Source: CAJXCL01 sp036011265 (lineage in GTDB: Bacteria; Nitrospinota; Nitrospinia; CAJXCL01). Taken from it: a DNA stretch of 34,758 nucleotides. Under the pieces are notes generated by a model, which ran no database searches, had not been told where the DNA came from, and saw only the letters and a list, made by a program, of their open reading frames with translations. Within the stretch, counting starts at the first letter, position 1. Every line of letters starts with the position of its first letter. The stretch lies in contig DASCNB010000065.1 in assembly GCA_036011265.1 (NCBI GenBank), positions 1 to 34,758 of the forward strand, given 5' to 3'. A program made the position numbers and the translations under genes. Positions 1 to 8,393 of this stretch are shown here, piece by piece.

Positions 1-1061
1 TCCTCACATAGAAAGGTCGGGACATTGGGAATTATCGAGTCTTCACCGGTGTAATATTTGATGATCTCCGGAACAAACGAATAAATCGCCTTGTCATCTG
101 CAATACCAGTCCCCGGAGCATTGGCCAGTGCGACATTACCGGCACGGTAGGCCTTCATGAGCCCCGGTACCCCAAGCAGCGAATCCGGGTTGAATACGGT
201 CGGGTCTAAAAAATCATCGTCAATCCGTCTGTAAATGGCATCGAGCTTCTCGAAGCCCTTTGTGGTCCTCATGTAGACAAAATCATCCATCACCACCAGA
301 TCCCGCCCCTCAACCAGTTCCTCGCCTATTTGTTGAGCCAGGAACGAATGTTCGAAATAAGCGGAGTTGTATATCCCTGGGGTTAGGATAGCGATATTGG
401 GTTTTATGATTGACTCGGGAATCAGGTTTCGGAGCGTATCGGTAAGGCGATTGGAATAATCGTCAACCGGTCGAATCGGCAAGGCCTCGAAAACAGCCGG
501 GAGAGTTTGCTTCATGACCCTACGGTTGCCCAATACATAGGAAACTCCCGAAGGGCAGCGCAAGTTATCCTCCAGAACGTAAAATTGCCCCTTTTCATCC
601 CTGATAAGATCGATGCCGCTTATGTGACACCATATCCCTTTAGGTGGGTTTAAGCCCTGGCATTCTTTACGGTAAGCCAGAGAGGAAAGGATGATTTCCT
701 TGGATATCACCCCGTCTTTTATAATCTTTTGATCATTATAAACGTCATGGATAAACTTGTTGAGCGCGAAAACCCTTTGCTTCACTCCCCTGTCAATCAA
801 ATCCCAGTCATAGGCCTTGATGATCCGTGGAATGATGTCGAATGGAAATATTTTTTCTAACCCACTTTGATCTCCATAGACTCCAAAAGTTATTCCCATC
901 TGCATGAATGCTGCTTCAGCAGCTTTCTGACGATTGCCCAGCTCTTTATCGGGAAAGGAATTGATCCTATCAATCAATTTTTTAACTTTCGCTCTGGGTT
1001 GTCCGGATTTTTCAAAAAACTCATCATAGAAATTTTCTGGATTGTAGGATTCGAAATTCAC
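1..1061 (-). CDS. Circularly permuted ATP-grasp type 2 protein, 3' end cut by window edge
   Basis: About 353 residues are visible; the rest lies to the left of the window. Reverse-strand translation gives the family signatures FYDEFFEKSG near the N-terminus, GITFGVYGDQSG, FPFDIIPRII, and GNVALANAPGTGIADDKAIY followed by VPTFLCE at the edge. These mark the DUF404/DUF407 circularly permuted ATP-grasp family, usually found with an alpha-E (DUF403) protein and a transglutaminase-like protease and thought to take part in peptide modification; the exact reaction is unknown. No ATG precedes the conserved start of the domain. A stop lies 18 bases upstream of the GTG at 1059-1061, so I take that GTG, although no clear ribosome-binding site is visible. 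The family is certain, the start only probable. Confidence 0.88.
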   Translation of the reverse strand, partial: MNFESYNPENFYDEFFEKSGQPRAKVKKLIDRINSFPDKELGNRQKAAEAAFMQMGITFGVYGDQSGLEKIFPFDIIPRIIKAYDWDLIDRGVKQRVFALNKFIHDVYNDQKIIKDGVISKEIILSSLAYRKECQGLNPPKGIWCHISGIDLIRDEKGQFYVLEDNLRCPSGVSYVLGNRRVMKQTLPAVFEALPIRPVDDYSNRLTDTLRNLIPESIIKPNIAILTPGIYNSAYFEHSFLAQQIGEELVEGRDLVVMDDFVYMRTTKGFEKLDAIYRRIDDDFLDPTVFNPDSLLGVPGLMKAYRAGNVALANAPGTGIADDKAIYSFVPEIIKYYTGEDSIIPNVPTFLCE

Positions 1062-1336
1062 AGGAAAGTCACGATTGGGAAATTAAATAAAGTTTTCCAT
1101 CCCAAGAAAAGCAGATGGCTAATTTAAGTTTACATTATAGGTATTTATTTTTTCTTTGATTTTTTTTTGGGAGGTTTTCAGAGGCTGTACAGTTCCCTGA
1201 AAAGCCTTAAAAATCTTACTGCAAAAATTGAGCGATCGTTTTTCAGGCATTTGTACTTAAAACTTGATAGATTTTATCAAAACAGAATTTTGAAGTCAAG
1301 ATTGGAATGTTTTCGAACAAACTTCCCCCGTTTTTT

Positions 1337-1669
1337 TTAGATTCTTTTAAAGGGAAGTTGATATAGATAAAAGGGCTGATCTACAATGTACTGATCGAGT
1401 GTTGGAATGTCATCCTGAAAGTATTTTTCTACTGCGACTATATACCCGTCAGTTGTATAACAATCCATTGATATTGCACATAGTTATAGCTGGCTTTTAC
1501 TCTTGACCCCATGACTATTAATCAGGTGGTCATTTTCAATTGCAATAGGTTCTTCAATATCTAAACTCTTTTCTCTGACAAAAGGTCTACACAAACTTCT
1601 TTTTATCTTTAACCTTTCCTTCTTCCTAAATATATCATCTCTAAATTCACGGTCCGTTGGTGTAAACAT
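1337..1669 (-). pseudogene. Small unknown ORF broken by an in-frame TAA
   Basis: Two open segments on the minus strand share one frame. The first (1669 down to 1484) begins with ATG and encodes 61 residues ending KSKSQL. After the TAA at 1484-1486 the frame continues for five codons and then 43 residues beginning MDCYTTDGYIVAVEKYFQDD. The second part looks protein-like, with mixed hydrophobic and acidic residues and aromatics. Joined, it would be about 110 residues. I do not recognise the family. A nonsense-mutated small gene is the simplest reading; chance open frames are the main alternative. No ribosome-binding site precedes the ATG. Confidence 0.3.
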
Positions 1670-1831
1670 AAGGTTTATAAATCTTATGAATTTAATAGAA
1701 AGGTCAACCGCAAGAATTAAAATCTGGATAAATGGAGGAAAATCTAAAAAAATGCTTGTGTACTAAATGTGTGTTTTTAGTATTTTGATGTGATGTAAAT
1801 AGTTGAATTAATAGGTGCTATTGCTCAATAA

Positions 1832-1858
1832 AGAGGGGTTCGAAACCCCGCTTCGGCA
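1832..1858 (+). other. tRNA-Leu 3'-end-like fragment (possible attachment-site relic)
   Basis: The segment reads as a T-arm (GGGG, loop TTCGAAA, CCCC) followed by CTTCGGCA, which matches the 3' acceptor strand of a bacterial tRNA-Leu with discriminator A. No GCCGAAG 5' acceptor strand or anticodon arm is present in the preceding 100 bases, so this is not a whole tRNA. Fragments of this kind are left at one end of integrative elements that recombine into tRNA 3' ends; that origin is inferred. Confidence 0.45.
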
Positions 1859-1959
1859 TTTCAACTGACGGCAAAGCAAAAAAATGCTACTCTGCAGGTG
1901 GTGCAAAAGGTGGGGACAGGTCACCGGCAGAAGTCAGGCTTGAATAAAATGAATTCGCT

Positions 1960-2817
1960 TTAATTCTTTTCAGCAAAATCTTTAAAATCTTCTATGGAGA
2001 GTTCCTTTTCAGTTGATTCTGAGCCAGGGTTTTTACTCTTTATAGCTCCTTTCAATTGCTCAAGAGAAAGATTGACTTCCGAGTCCGAAGAGTCTTCTGA
2101 GCTTGCACTCAGGGCTTTTAATTCATCGAGAGTCATCTGCCTGTTTCTGTTTATCGTGTTATGTGTGTTGGCATTTCCTGTACCGTCACCTCTAGCTTCA
2201 CCTTCAGCTTTATCTATACGATGAATAACAAGAATATCATCTTCAGTTCCTTTTATCTTATCAGGTCCCTTGGAAAAAACAATGAAATCATACATTTCCT
2301 TTTCAGGGAAAAGGCGATAATAAATCTCATTTCCCCAGGCATCAATGGGGTGTTTTATTACATGCCCTGTAGGATAAGCTCCCTTTGCATCTCGATAAGC
2401 AACAATTGTATTCTCCATCTTAATCATACGCTTGCTGGTCCATGACACAAGAGGGCTGCCAATGGAAATACCTGTTTTCAGTAACTGATCTTCCGCTGAT
2501 TTTCTGACAGAAGTTTTCGGGAATTTTATGGCAAGCTGTTTATATAATTTTAAGGCATCAACTTCTTTTTTCAGTCTCCACATATTATCTGCTTTATTTT
2601 TAATTGTTTCTGCTTCCTTCTCTTTTTTAGCCAAAATGGTGTCTTCATTTGAACAGGATAATAACAAAAAGTTGAAGGAAAAAAGCAGTGCCAGCCCAAA
2701 AAACAGAAAGGCACTATTCGATTTTAAAATTTTAATTTTAGATTGCAGATTGTAAGGCCTAAAAGTGAAACGTAAATCATCAATTTTATGCCTTTGTACA
2801 AAATTTTGGGAACGCAT
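1960..2817 (-). CDS. Lipoprotein with type II secretion pseudopilin (T2SSG)-like domain
   Basis: 285 residues. A hydrophobic segment (about 36-54) ends in the lipobox LLLSC with Cys55, so an outer-membrane or periplasmic lipoprotein is likely. A short helical, TPR-like stretch (about 75-115, ALKLYKQLAIKFPKTSV) follows. Residues about 125-197 resemble the globular part of T2SSG pseudopilins: AYRDAKGAYP, DAWGNEIYYRL, and an FSKGPDKIKGTEDDI ending. The acidic C-terminus holds three similar short motifs: TLDELKAL, SLEQLKGA and SIEDFKDF. I start at ATG 2817, which has GAGGAGG six bases upstream; an ATG at 2844 overlaps the motB stop but lacks a Shine-Dalgarno. The n-region before the signal is unusually long. 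It lies directly downstream of motB and is probably cotranscribed; a function in the motor is only inferred. Confidence 0.7.
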   Translation of the reverse strand: MRSQNFVQRHKIDDLRFTFRPYNLQSKIKILKSNSAFLFFGLALLFSFNFLLLSCSNEDTILAKKEKEAETIKNKADNMWRLKKEVDALKLYKQLAIKFPKTSVRKSAEDQLLKTGISIGSPLVSWTSKRMIKMENTIVAYRDAKGAYPTGHVIKHPIDAWGNEIYYRLFPEKEMYDFIVFSKGPDKIKGTEDDILVIHRIDKAEGEARGDGTGNANTHNTINRNRQMTLDELKALSASSEDSSDSEVNLSLEQLKGAIKSKNPGSESTEKELSIEDFKDFAEKN

Positions 2818-2843
2818 TGAAAACCTCCTCATGTAACAAAACA

Positions 2844-3890
2844 TTATTTGGAAAAAATAAATTCAACTCTTCTATTTTTAGCTCTCCCAGTAGACTCTTC
2901 ATTAGAAGCTAACGGTTTATTGGCCGCATATCCAATTGCCGTTAACCTGCTTGGGTCGATACCCTTTTCATCGGTAAAATGTCTTAAAACTGTCGTAGCC
3001 CGAACCGCGGATAGTTCCCAATTAGAGGGAAATTGTACTGTGGAAATGGGTATACTATCTGTATGGCCTTCGACTGTTAATTTAAAAGGAAATTGTTTCA
3101 TTATCTTCGAAAGACTGTTAAGAAATTGCAATGAGTCTTTTTTTAAAAAAGCTGAGCCTGGGCCGAAAAAAAAGCTTCCTTTTATGCGAACCCTCACACC
3201 AGAAGTTTCCACACTAACAGCAATATTTTCAGTCTGATCAATTGCTTTGGCAGCCTCCTCAACTTTATTGCCCACTTCTTGTCTATCTAATTCTTCTTTT
3301 GCCCTGGCCTCAGCAATAGCAGACTCTTTATCTCCACCTTTACCTTTATCTTTAGGTAGAGACTCTTTATCCGTATCTTCACCTTGAAGTGTTGATTGAA
3401 AATCACCTTTTACTTTTGTGGTGACACCAAAAGCATCTTGAACAGATCCCAGCATCTCCTGGAATTTTACAATGTCCATATTCGCGAAAGAAAGCAACAA
3501 TACAAAAAAGGTCAGCATTAATGTAGCAAGGTCAGCAAAGGTCATAATCCATGCGGGAGCACCCCTTTTGCATTCCTCAGAAGGAAGTGCCGTACTATCT
3601 TCTTCAGGAGCATTTTTCTCACCTTTTTTTGCTGGTGAGGGAGCAGGCTGTGCTTCTTGCTGGGGTCCTGGTGGAGGCTGAGGAGGTGGCGGCATAGGTG
3701 TTGGTGGCATAGGTGGTGGTTCTGTCGCGTTCTCAACTACAGTTTTTTTCGTTTTGCTGACAGCTTTTGTACTCTTTTTTACTATAAAAAATTTTTTGCA
3801 TTTTGAACAGCGAACCCGCGCTCCCTTATCAGGAATTTTTTCATCTTTAATCTTAAATTTAGTTTTACAATTTGAACATGAAGCGATCAT
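2844..3890 (-). CDS. motB: MotB-like flagellar stator protein with N-terminal zinc ribbon
   Basis: 348 residues. In order: a zinc ribbon of the MJ0042/zinc_ribbon_5 type (Cys5, Cys8, Cys28, Cys31), a proline-rich linker (about 57-87), the MotB transmembrane helix and plug (about 110-155), a charged linker, and a C-terminal OmpA/peptidoglycan-binding domain (about 228-348). The helix reads MTFADLATLMLTFFVLLLS; Asp120 matches the ion-carrying aspartate of MotB. The OmpA domain shows EGHTDS and the NWELSAVRA motif that contact peptidoglycan. The partner MotA is encoded 131 bases upstream on the same strand. A normal MotB begins only about 20-40 residues before the helix, so the roughly 110-residue cytoplasmic extension with a metal site is unusual; its job is unknown. 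Confidence 0.92.
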   Translation of the reverse strand: MIASCSNCKTKFKIKDEKIPDKGARVRCSKCKKFFIVKKSTKAVSKTKKTVVENATEPPPMPPTPMPPPPQPPPGPQQEAQPAPSPAKKGEKNAPEEDSTALPSEECKRGAPAWIMTFADLATLMLTFFVLLLSFANMDIVKFQEMLGSVQDAFGVTTKVKGDFQSTLQGEDTDKESLPKDKGKGGDKESAIAEARAKEELDRQEVGNKVEEAAKAIDQTENIAVSVETSGVRVRIKGSFFFGPGSAFLKKDSLQFLNSLSKIMKQFPFKLTVEGHTDSIPISTVQFPSNWELSAVRATTVLRHFTDEKGIDPSRLTAIGYAANKPLASNEESTGRAKNRRVEFIFSK

Positions 3891-4021
3891 AGGTCAATCA
3901 GGATTAAATAATTAAAATATTCTCTCTAATCCAAACACAAGCATCGGAGAATGCGTTTGTTAAACACTTTCCTGTTGACTAAAGACCGCGTTAGTTTCCA
4001 ACAGGAGCAGATAAAAAGATT

Positions 4022-4777
4022 CTATTTTTCTTTAGGTTTTCCAGATGGCGATAGATAAACATCGAGTTTATCTTGCACGGTATTAGGGTTTTCCTGCTGG
4101 GCAATGGAAATTACTCCCTCTATAATTATTTCTTTAATTAAAGCTTCTTCTTTCGATCGTTGAGAAAGTTTTACAGATGCCGGAAAAAAAACAAGGTTTG
4201 CCAATAAGGCGCCATAAAATGTAGTTAACAGGGCAACAGCCATCGCGGGTCCAATGGATGAAGGATCTGCAAGGTTTTGCAGCATTTGAACTAATCCTAT
4301 TAAGGTTCCGATCATCCCCCAGGCCGGGGCAAGAACACCCATATTATCAAAAACATCAGAGCCTAATTTATGCCTTGTTCTTAGAGAATTTAATTCAGTT
4401 GAAAGAATTTTTTTTATAACAGCTGGATCGGTACCATCAACACATAAACGAACCCCTTTAGCCAAAAAATTATCGGAAAATTCTTCATTTTCAAGCGCCA
4501 ATACGCTCTCCTTGCGAGCTTTTGTGGCTAACTCAACGATCTTCGTGATTGTTGAGTCAGGGGAATGCAATTTAACGGTAACAACATTAATGCCAACTTT
4601 AAAAGTTCCTAAAACAGTTTTCAGCGGATACATAACAAGGCTTGCGGCTACGGTTCCCCCAACAACAACTAACGATCCCGGGATATCAATAAAACCTCCT
4701 ATGGCACCACCCATCAGAATAGCGGCAGCCACAAGACCCAGACCTAAAAGTGCTCCTATAATTGTTCCAATATCCAC
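4022..4777 (-). CDS. motA: MotA flagellar motor stator protein
   Basis: 251 residues, the normal length for the MotA/PomA family. It forms the ion channel of the flagellar stator with MotB in the inner membrane. Two N-terminal transmembrane helices (TIIGALLGLGLVAAAILMGG and SLVVVGGTVAASLVMYPL) are followed by a cytoplasmic loop and two C-terminal helices (MGVLAPAWGMIGTLIGLVQM with the conserved Pro, and AVALLTTFYGALLANLVFFP). The start is GTG at 4775-4777, preceded by AAAGGAG about ten bases upstream; there is no in-frame ATG nearer the conserved N-terminus. It is first in a motA-motB-lipoprotein run. No other flagellar genes are seen in the window, so stators are encoded apart from the main flagellar cluster. 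Confidence 0.95.
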   Translation of the reverse strand: MDIGTIIGALLGLGLVAAAILMGGAIGGFIDIPGSLVVVGGTVAASLVMYPLKTVLGTFKVGINVVTVKLHSPDSTITKIVELATKARKESVLALENEEFSDNFLAKGVRLCVDGTDPAVIKKILSTELNSLRTRHKLGSDVFDNMGVLAPAWGMIGTLIGLVQMLQNLADPSSIGPAMAVALLTTFYGALLANLVFFPASVKLSQRSKEEALIKEIIIEGVISIAQQENPNTVQDKLDVYLSPSGKPKEK

Positions 4778-5116
4778 CTGAATGATTCTCCTTTAATTTA
4801 TTGAAGAGATTGAAGAATAAACCATCTTAATTTTTCTGTCAATAGCATTTTGTCAAGACTGCTTGTCTATGAGTGATATCTTTCCCTTTTAAATGATTAT
4901 GCAATCCGTTTTTCCCTTTTGCCTATATTCCTTTATTTAGCTTTTTTTGAAGCTATTGCACTAAAATTCAAAAAAAAATTACTTTGCAATTTATTGGATT
5001 ATTTGGACTTAAAAAGCTGGAGCCGGGAATTGAATGCCCGCTTAGAGATCAAACAAAATCATTAAGCTTAGAGAAGTTGGGCAGACAGGATATTTTCTGT
5101 GGTTGAAAATAGAGGT
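4778..5116. other. AT-rich intergenic region, no gene seen
   Basis: About 340 bases upstream of motA, and the likely place of its promoter. It contains several poly-T/poly-A tracts and no convincing open frame on either strand. I could not assign a promoter with confidence. Confidence 0.4.
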
Positions 5117-5302
5117 TTAATTCCTTTTATTAATAATTTTTAACAGCAAATAGCCACAATAAAATTCTGAGACTGATAATATCGACATATTCAGTAAGAG
5201 CTTCATTTTGGTTTCTCCAAAAAAAAGAATGATAACTACAATCATTGTAGACATTCCAATAAGCTCCAAAAACAGTCCAAAATAATACGCTAATGTTTTC
5301 AT
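5117..5302 (-). CDS. Small two-helix membrane protein, unknown
   Basis: 61 residues. Two hydrophobic segments are separated by a short polar turn: about residues 5-28 (YYFGLFLELIGMSTMIVVII) and 34-55 (LLLNMSILSVSEFYCGYLLL), ending with a basic KIINKRN tail. That makes a helical hairpin in the inner membrane with the basic tail probably cytoplasmic. The regular pattern of hydrophobic and glycine residues looks selected rather than random. No Shine-Dalgarno is visible before the ATG. No function can be assigned. Confidence 0.5.
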   Translation of the reverse strand: MKTLAYYFGLFLELIGMSTMIVVIILFFGETKMKLLLNMSILSVSEFYCGYLLLKIINKRN

Positions 5303-5600
5303 GGCTTAATTATTCACGAGTTTTAAATTTTTCAACAAGACGATTTTCATGTAAAGCTGAAATAATTTTTTTTAATCTTTTTTGGAGTTTTCAAGGGGAG
5401 AACAGGTGCCTCTAATAAAGTGGTCTGATGAGTATACTCTAAAACCATGTAGATAACCCTGTGTTTTTCCGTCTAACTAATCAATACTTACATCTTATTT
5501 TCTCTTGCAGGATGGCACCGATATTGCTGTTATAACAGAACAAAACATTACGTCAAAATTATGTCAAACTATTTTATTTTGGAAAATGAAGGGAGAAAAT

Positions 5601-5735
5601 ATGAAAAGAAAAAAAAGTAAAGCAACCGCAACGAAAAAAGTTTCAGATAAAGATCAAAAATGGATTTTGCTGGATAAAATCAATGTTTTGCTTCTCGATG
5701 TGATGAAATCCAGTCAAACTGCTCAACACATTTAA
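5601..5735 (+). CDS. Small basic hypothetical protein
   Basis: 44 residues from ATG 5601, chosen because GGGAG lies six bases upstream. A longer in-frame start at 5505 has no such site. The N-terminus is very basic (MKRKKSKATATKKVSDKD) and the C-terminal half is amphipathic (KWILLDKINVLLLDVMKSS). It is isolated between two minus-strand genes. I do not recognise it, and it may be a spurious ORF. Confidence 0.35.
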   Translation: MKRKKSKATATKKVSDKDQKWILLDKINVLLLDVMKSSQTAQHI

Positions 5736-5907
5736 TTAGCCCGATAAAGAGTTGTGCAGATAAGAAGAGTTTGCAGATGTTAGGCACTAATATTTCGTTT
5801 GAGAAATCTGATCGGTCATTCTATAAGTATTATATATAGGATTTTTAATGAGAATTTTTTCATCATTTTTCCTTCTCTTGAGTGAAAGGTTCAATCCCGG
5901 CACAAAA

Positions 5908-6390
5908 TCATTTAAACCACGTTTTTCTAGCTTTTGTAGAAAATTCCTTGTTTGAAATCTTACCAAATGACTCGTTCATATTATTGAGGCGTTCTATTAA
6001 CACCTCAATGAGATAGTCTTTTATTTTATCTTTTAAATTTTTAGGAATTGCACTAAAAAAGTGATTGTTCATTTTTATGACCAAAACCTCTTCATTTGCA
6101 ATTACATTTGTAGTTCGAGGGTGTTTTGATAAAAAAGACATTTCACCAAAAGTTGAACCCGCTTTAAGAGTTGCTAATGGTTTTATCACTCCCCTTTTTT
6201 TAATAAGCACAGATCCATTGACAATAATGTAAAGTGGCAAAGCGGTCCTGCTCTTAAATCCCTGTTTTATGATAAAATCACCTTTTTTAAATGTAACAAG
6301 AAATTTATTTAGTTTTGCCAATAGTTTTCGTTCTTTTACAGAACAATGTTTGAACACCGGCATTTTTCTAATGAATCTGTATATATCCAT
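5908..6390 (-). CDS. Cyclic nucleotide-binding domain protein (CRP-like sensor domain only)
   Basis: 160 residues, made almost entirely of one cNMP-binding domain (about 10-125). The N-terminal part MPVFKHCSVKERKLLAKL, the beta-roll step FKKGDFIIKQG and the phosphate-binding cassette AGSTFGEMSFLSKHPRTTNV, with its Glu and Arg, are all present, so nucleotide binding is plausible. There is no helix-turn-helix after it; the C-terminus is a short helical tail. It is therefore unlikely to be a transcription factor and more likely a stand-alone regulator binding cAMP or c-di-GMP, or acting on a partner. No operon partner is evident. Confidence 0.82.
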   Translation of the reverse strand: MDIYRFIRKMPVFKHCSVKERKLLAKLNKFLVTFKKGDFIIKQGFKSRTALPLYIIVNGSVLIKKRGVIKPLATLKAGSTFGEMSFLSKHPRTTNVIANEEVLVIKMNNHFFSAIPKNLKDKIKDYLIEVLIERLNNMNESFGKISNKEFSTKARKTWFK

Positions 6391-6506
6391 CTAAATTGAC
6401 TAAATAAATTAAAAATTATCGCAATAATTGCTATAAATTTGTGGCTTCAAATTTTTTTCTCGTCTTTCTTAAGTTACCCCTTTATCAATATATTTGACTC
6501 TACTGA

Positions 6507-6773
6507 TTAGTTGCAATATTACCAAAAATTACTTCATTATTCCAAAAAAACCTTCAAAAGGAGAAACCCTCGCCATTAGCTAATTATATCCGGCCAGCAG
6601 TAAACGCAAAGTATAGATCTAAAAGTGAACCAGCGAAGGTAATAAGCATTGATGAAGCTGCCCTGACACAAATCTGCTGAGGTAAAAGGCCGAGAGTAAG
6701 TGATAAAATAATAGAAAAGCTTTACGGTAAACTTAGTCTGGACAAGGCGAGTGATGCAAGAGAATTGTCGTAA
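6507..6773 (+). pseudogene. Degraded small ORF with an in-frame TGA
   Basis: A frame open from 6507 encodes protein-like sequence, including SPLANYIRPAVNAKYRSKSE and AKVISIDEAALTQIC. It meets TGA at 6678-6680, then continues in the same frame as GKRPRVSDKIIEKLYGKLSL and DKASDARELS to a TAA at 6771. There is no ATG upstream. AAGGAG is present at 6559-6564. The two halves look like one small soluble protein inactivated by nonsense and start loss. Selenocysteine or stop read-through cannot be excluded from sequence alone. Family unknown. Confidence 0.3.
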
Positions 6774-6775
6774 AG

Positions 6776-7489
6776 CTAAAACATCTTCTGGTCCACAAAA
6801 CTAAAGTGACTTTTCTCACCTATTACTATATGGTCAAGTACTTTAATTCCAACAATGTCACAAGCTTGTTTCAACCTCTGGGTAATTTCAATATCATCCT
6901 GGCTTGGAGTCGGGTCTCCGCTCGGATGGTTATGAATTAAAATTATTGACGCGGCAGATTCTTTTATTGCAGGGTTAAGGACTTCACGGGGGTGAACCAG
7001 GCTGGAAGTAAGGGAACCTTGTGAAATGATAATATCCTTCAAAATTTTATTTTTACTGTCTAATAAAATTATTTTAAAAATCTCTTTTTTTATACTTCTC
7101 ATCAACGGTATATAGTGGTTAACTACATCTTCACTGGATCTGAACTGTTTCTTTTTTGCTCCGTACTGGGATGACATTCTTTTTCCTATTTCCAGCGCGG
7201 CTTTAACTTGAGCGGCCTTCGCTAAACCAATTCCTTTAATAGTACAAAGCTCCCGAACAGTCAGCAAATCCAAACTGCGGAAATTTCCAAATGTAGTTAA
7301 AAGCTCTCTCCCTATATCGAGAGCGCTTTTTTTTCCTACCTTATCACCCACTCTCAAAATAATAGCCAACAATTGAGCGTCTGTTAAAGCTTCGGGACCC
7401 TGGTCTACTAACCTCTCACGCGGCCTGTCCTCCTCAGGCCAGTTTTTTATCGTTATCGTTTGTCGAGATTTTGGATTTGAAGTATTCAA
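6776..7489 (-). CDS. radC: RadC family JAB-domain protein (UPF0758)
   Basis: 237 residues, a usual length. The N-terminus has the signature IKNWPEEDRPRERL and GPEALTDAQLLAIILRVG, then a helix-hairpin-helix-like stretch (LCTIKGIGLAKAAQVKAALE). The C-terminal JAB/MPN metalloprotease-like fold carries HNHPSGDPTPSQDD, with the two histidines and the aspartate that bind metal. The early link to DNA repair in E. coli is disputed, so its biochemical role stays open. The first 56 bases overlap the end of the upstream UDP-sugar decarboxylase gene, which implies co-transcription or translational coupling. No in-frame ATG lies between the chosen start and the conserved domain. Confidence 0.92.
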   Translation of the reverse strand: MNTSNPKSRQTITIKNWPEEDRPRERLVDQGPEALTDAQLLAIILRVGDKVGKKSALDIGRELLTTFGNFRSLDLLTVRELCTIKGIGLAKAAQVKAALEIGKRMSSQYGAKKKQFRSSEDVVNHYIPLMRSIKKEIFKIILLDSKNKILKDIIISQGSLTSSLVHPREVLNPAIKESAASIILIHNHPSGDPTPSQDDIEITQRLKQACDIVGIKVLDHIVIGEKSHFSFVDQKMF

Positions 7490-8393
7490 ACGTATTTGTT
7501 AACCCTTGATCTAAATCAATTTTCGGAGACCAATTAATAATTTCTCTAGCTTTTGTAATATCCGGCTGCCGAATTTTGGGATCATCTACCGGGAGAGGTT
7601 TAAAAGTTATTTTACTTGAACTTTTGGTAATTTCAACAATTTTTTTCGCTATTGACAGAAGCGTTATTTCGTCAGGATTCCCAATGTTCACGGGTTGATT
7701 TTCCTTTGACATGAGCAGGCGGTAAATTCCGTCAATTAGATCCGTGTAATAGCAAAAGCTTCGAGTTTGCGAACCATCACCAAATACGGTCAAATCTTCT
7801 CCTTTCACAGCCTGGCAGAAGAAGTTTGGTATGGCCCTGCCGTCGTTAATTCTCATCCGTGATCCGTATGTATTAAAAATTCTTACAACCCTTGTTTCCA
7901 CCTTATGATAATAATGATAAGCCATAGTAATGGCCTCGGCAAAACGTTTTGCCTCATCATAAACTCCCCTCGGTCCAATCGGGTTTACATTTCCCCAGTA
8001 ATCTTCCTTTTGAGGATGTAGCAGGGGGTCACCATACACTTCTGAGGTGGAGGCCAGCAAAAAAACCGCTTTTTTATCTTTAGCCAGACCAAGGGCATTA
8101 TGAGTACCTAAAGACCCTACTTTTAATGTTTGGATTGGAAGCTCAAGGTAGTCTATAGGACTGGCAGGAGAGGCAAAATGCAGGATATAATCCAACCGCC
8201 CTTTTACGTCAATATATTTTGTTACGTTATGCTCGACGAATTGGAAACGGCTGTTATTAATATGTTTTATGTTATTTAGATCTCCTGTTAAAAGGTTATC
8301 CATGCAAATTACTTCATGGCCTTTATCCAGAAAATAATCGCATAAATGAGATCCTAAAAAACCCGCGCCGCCTGTGATGAGTGTTCTTTTCAT
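7434..8393 (-). CDS. UDP-glucuronate decarboxylase-like NAD-dependent epimerase/dehydratase
   Basis: 319 residues of an extended short-chain dehydrogenase. The NAD site TGGAGFLGSH is at about 7-16, the STSEVYGDP strand at about 115-123, and the catalytic Tyr145/Lys149 in YDEAK. NTYGSRMRINDGRAIPNFF and VFGDGSQTRSFCYYTDL are typical of UDP-xylose synthase (UXS), which oxidises and decarboxylates UDP-glucuronate to UDP-xylose. Its ATG overlaps the stop of the upstream nucleotide-sugar dehydrogenase by one base (TAATG), so the two are translationally coupled and probably act in one surface-polysaccharide precursor pathway. The exact sugar depends on what the upstream enzyme makes; a dTDP- or UDP-hexose dehydratase is the alternative. 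Confidence 0.87.
   Translation of the reverse strand: MKRTLITGGAGFLGSHLCDYFLDKGHEVICMDNLLTGDLNNIKHINNSRFQFVEHNVTKYIDVKGRLDYILHFASPASPIDYLELPIQTLKVGSLGTHNALGLAKDKKAVFLLASTSEVYGDPLLHPQKEDYWGNVNPIGPRGVYDEAKRFAEAITMAYHYYHKVETRVVRIFNTYGSRMRINDGRAIPNFFCQAVKGEDLTVFGDGSQTRSFCYYTDLIDGIYRLLMSKENQPVNIGNPDEITLLSIAKKIVEITKSSSKITFKPLPVDDPKIRQPDITKAREIINWSPKIDLDQGLTNTFEYFKSKISTNDNDKKLA

Noticed and set aside
2848..3237. A 129-codon open frame on plus
   Set aside because: Antisense to the OmpA part of motB; no motifs or start signal.
5018..5045. A string resembling the 3' end of a tRNA on minus (complement starts CGGGCATTCAATTCCCGG)
   Set aside because: The T-loop would be one base too long and no other tRNA arms are found. 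Too weak to report as a gene or fragment.
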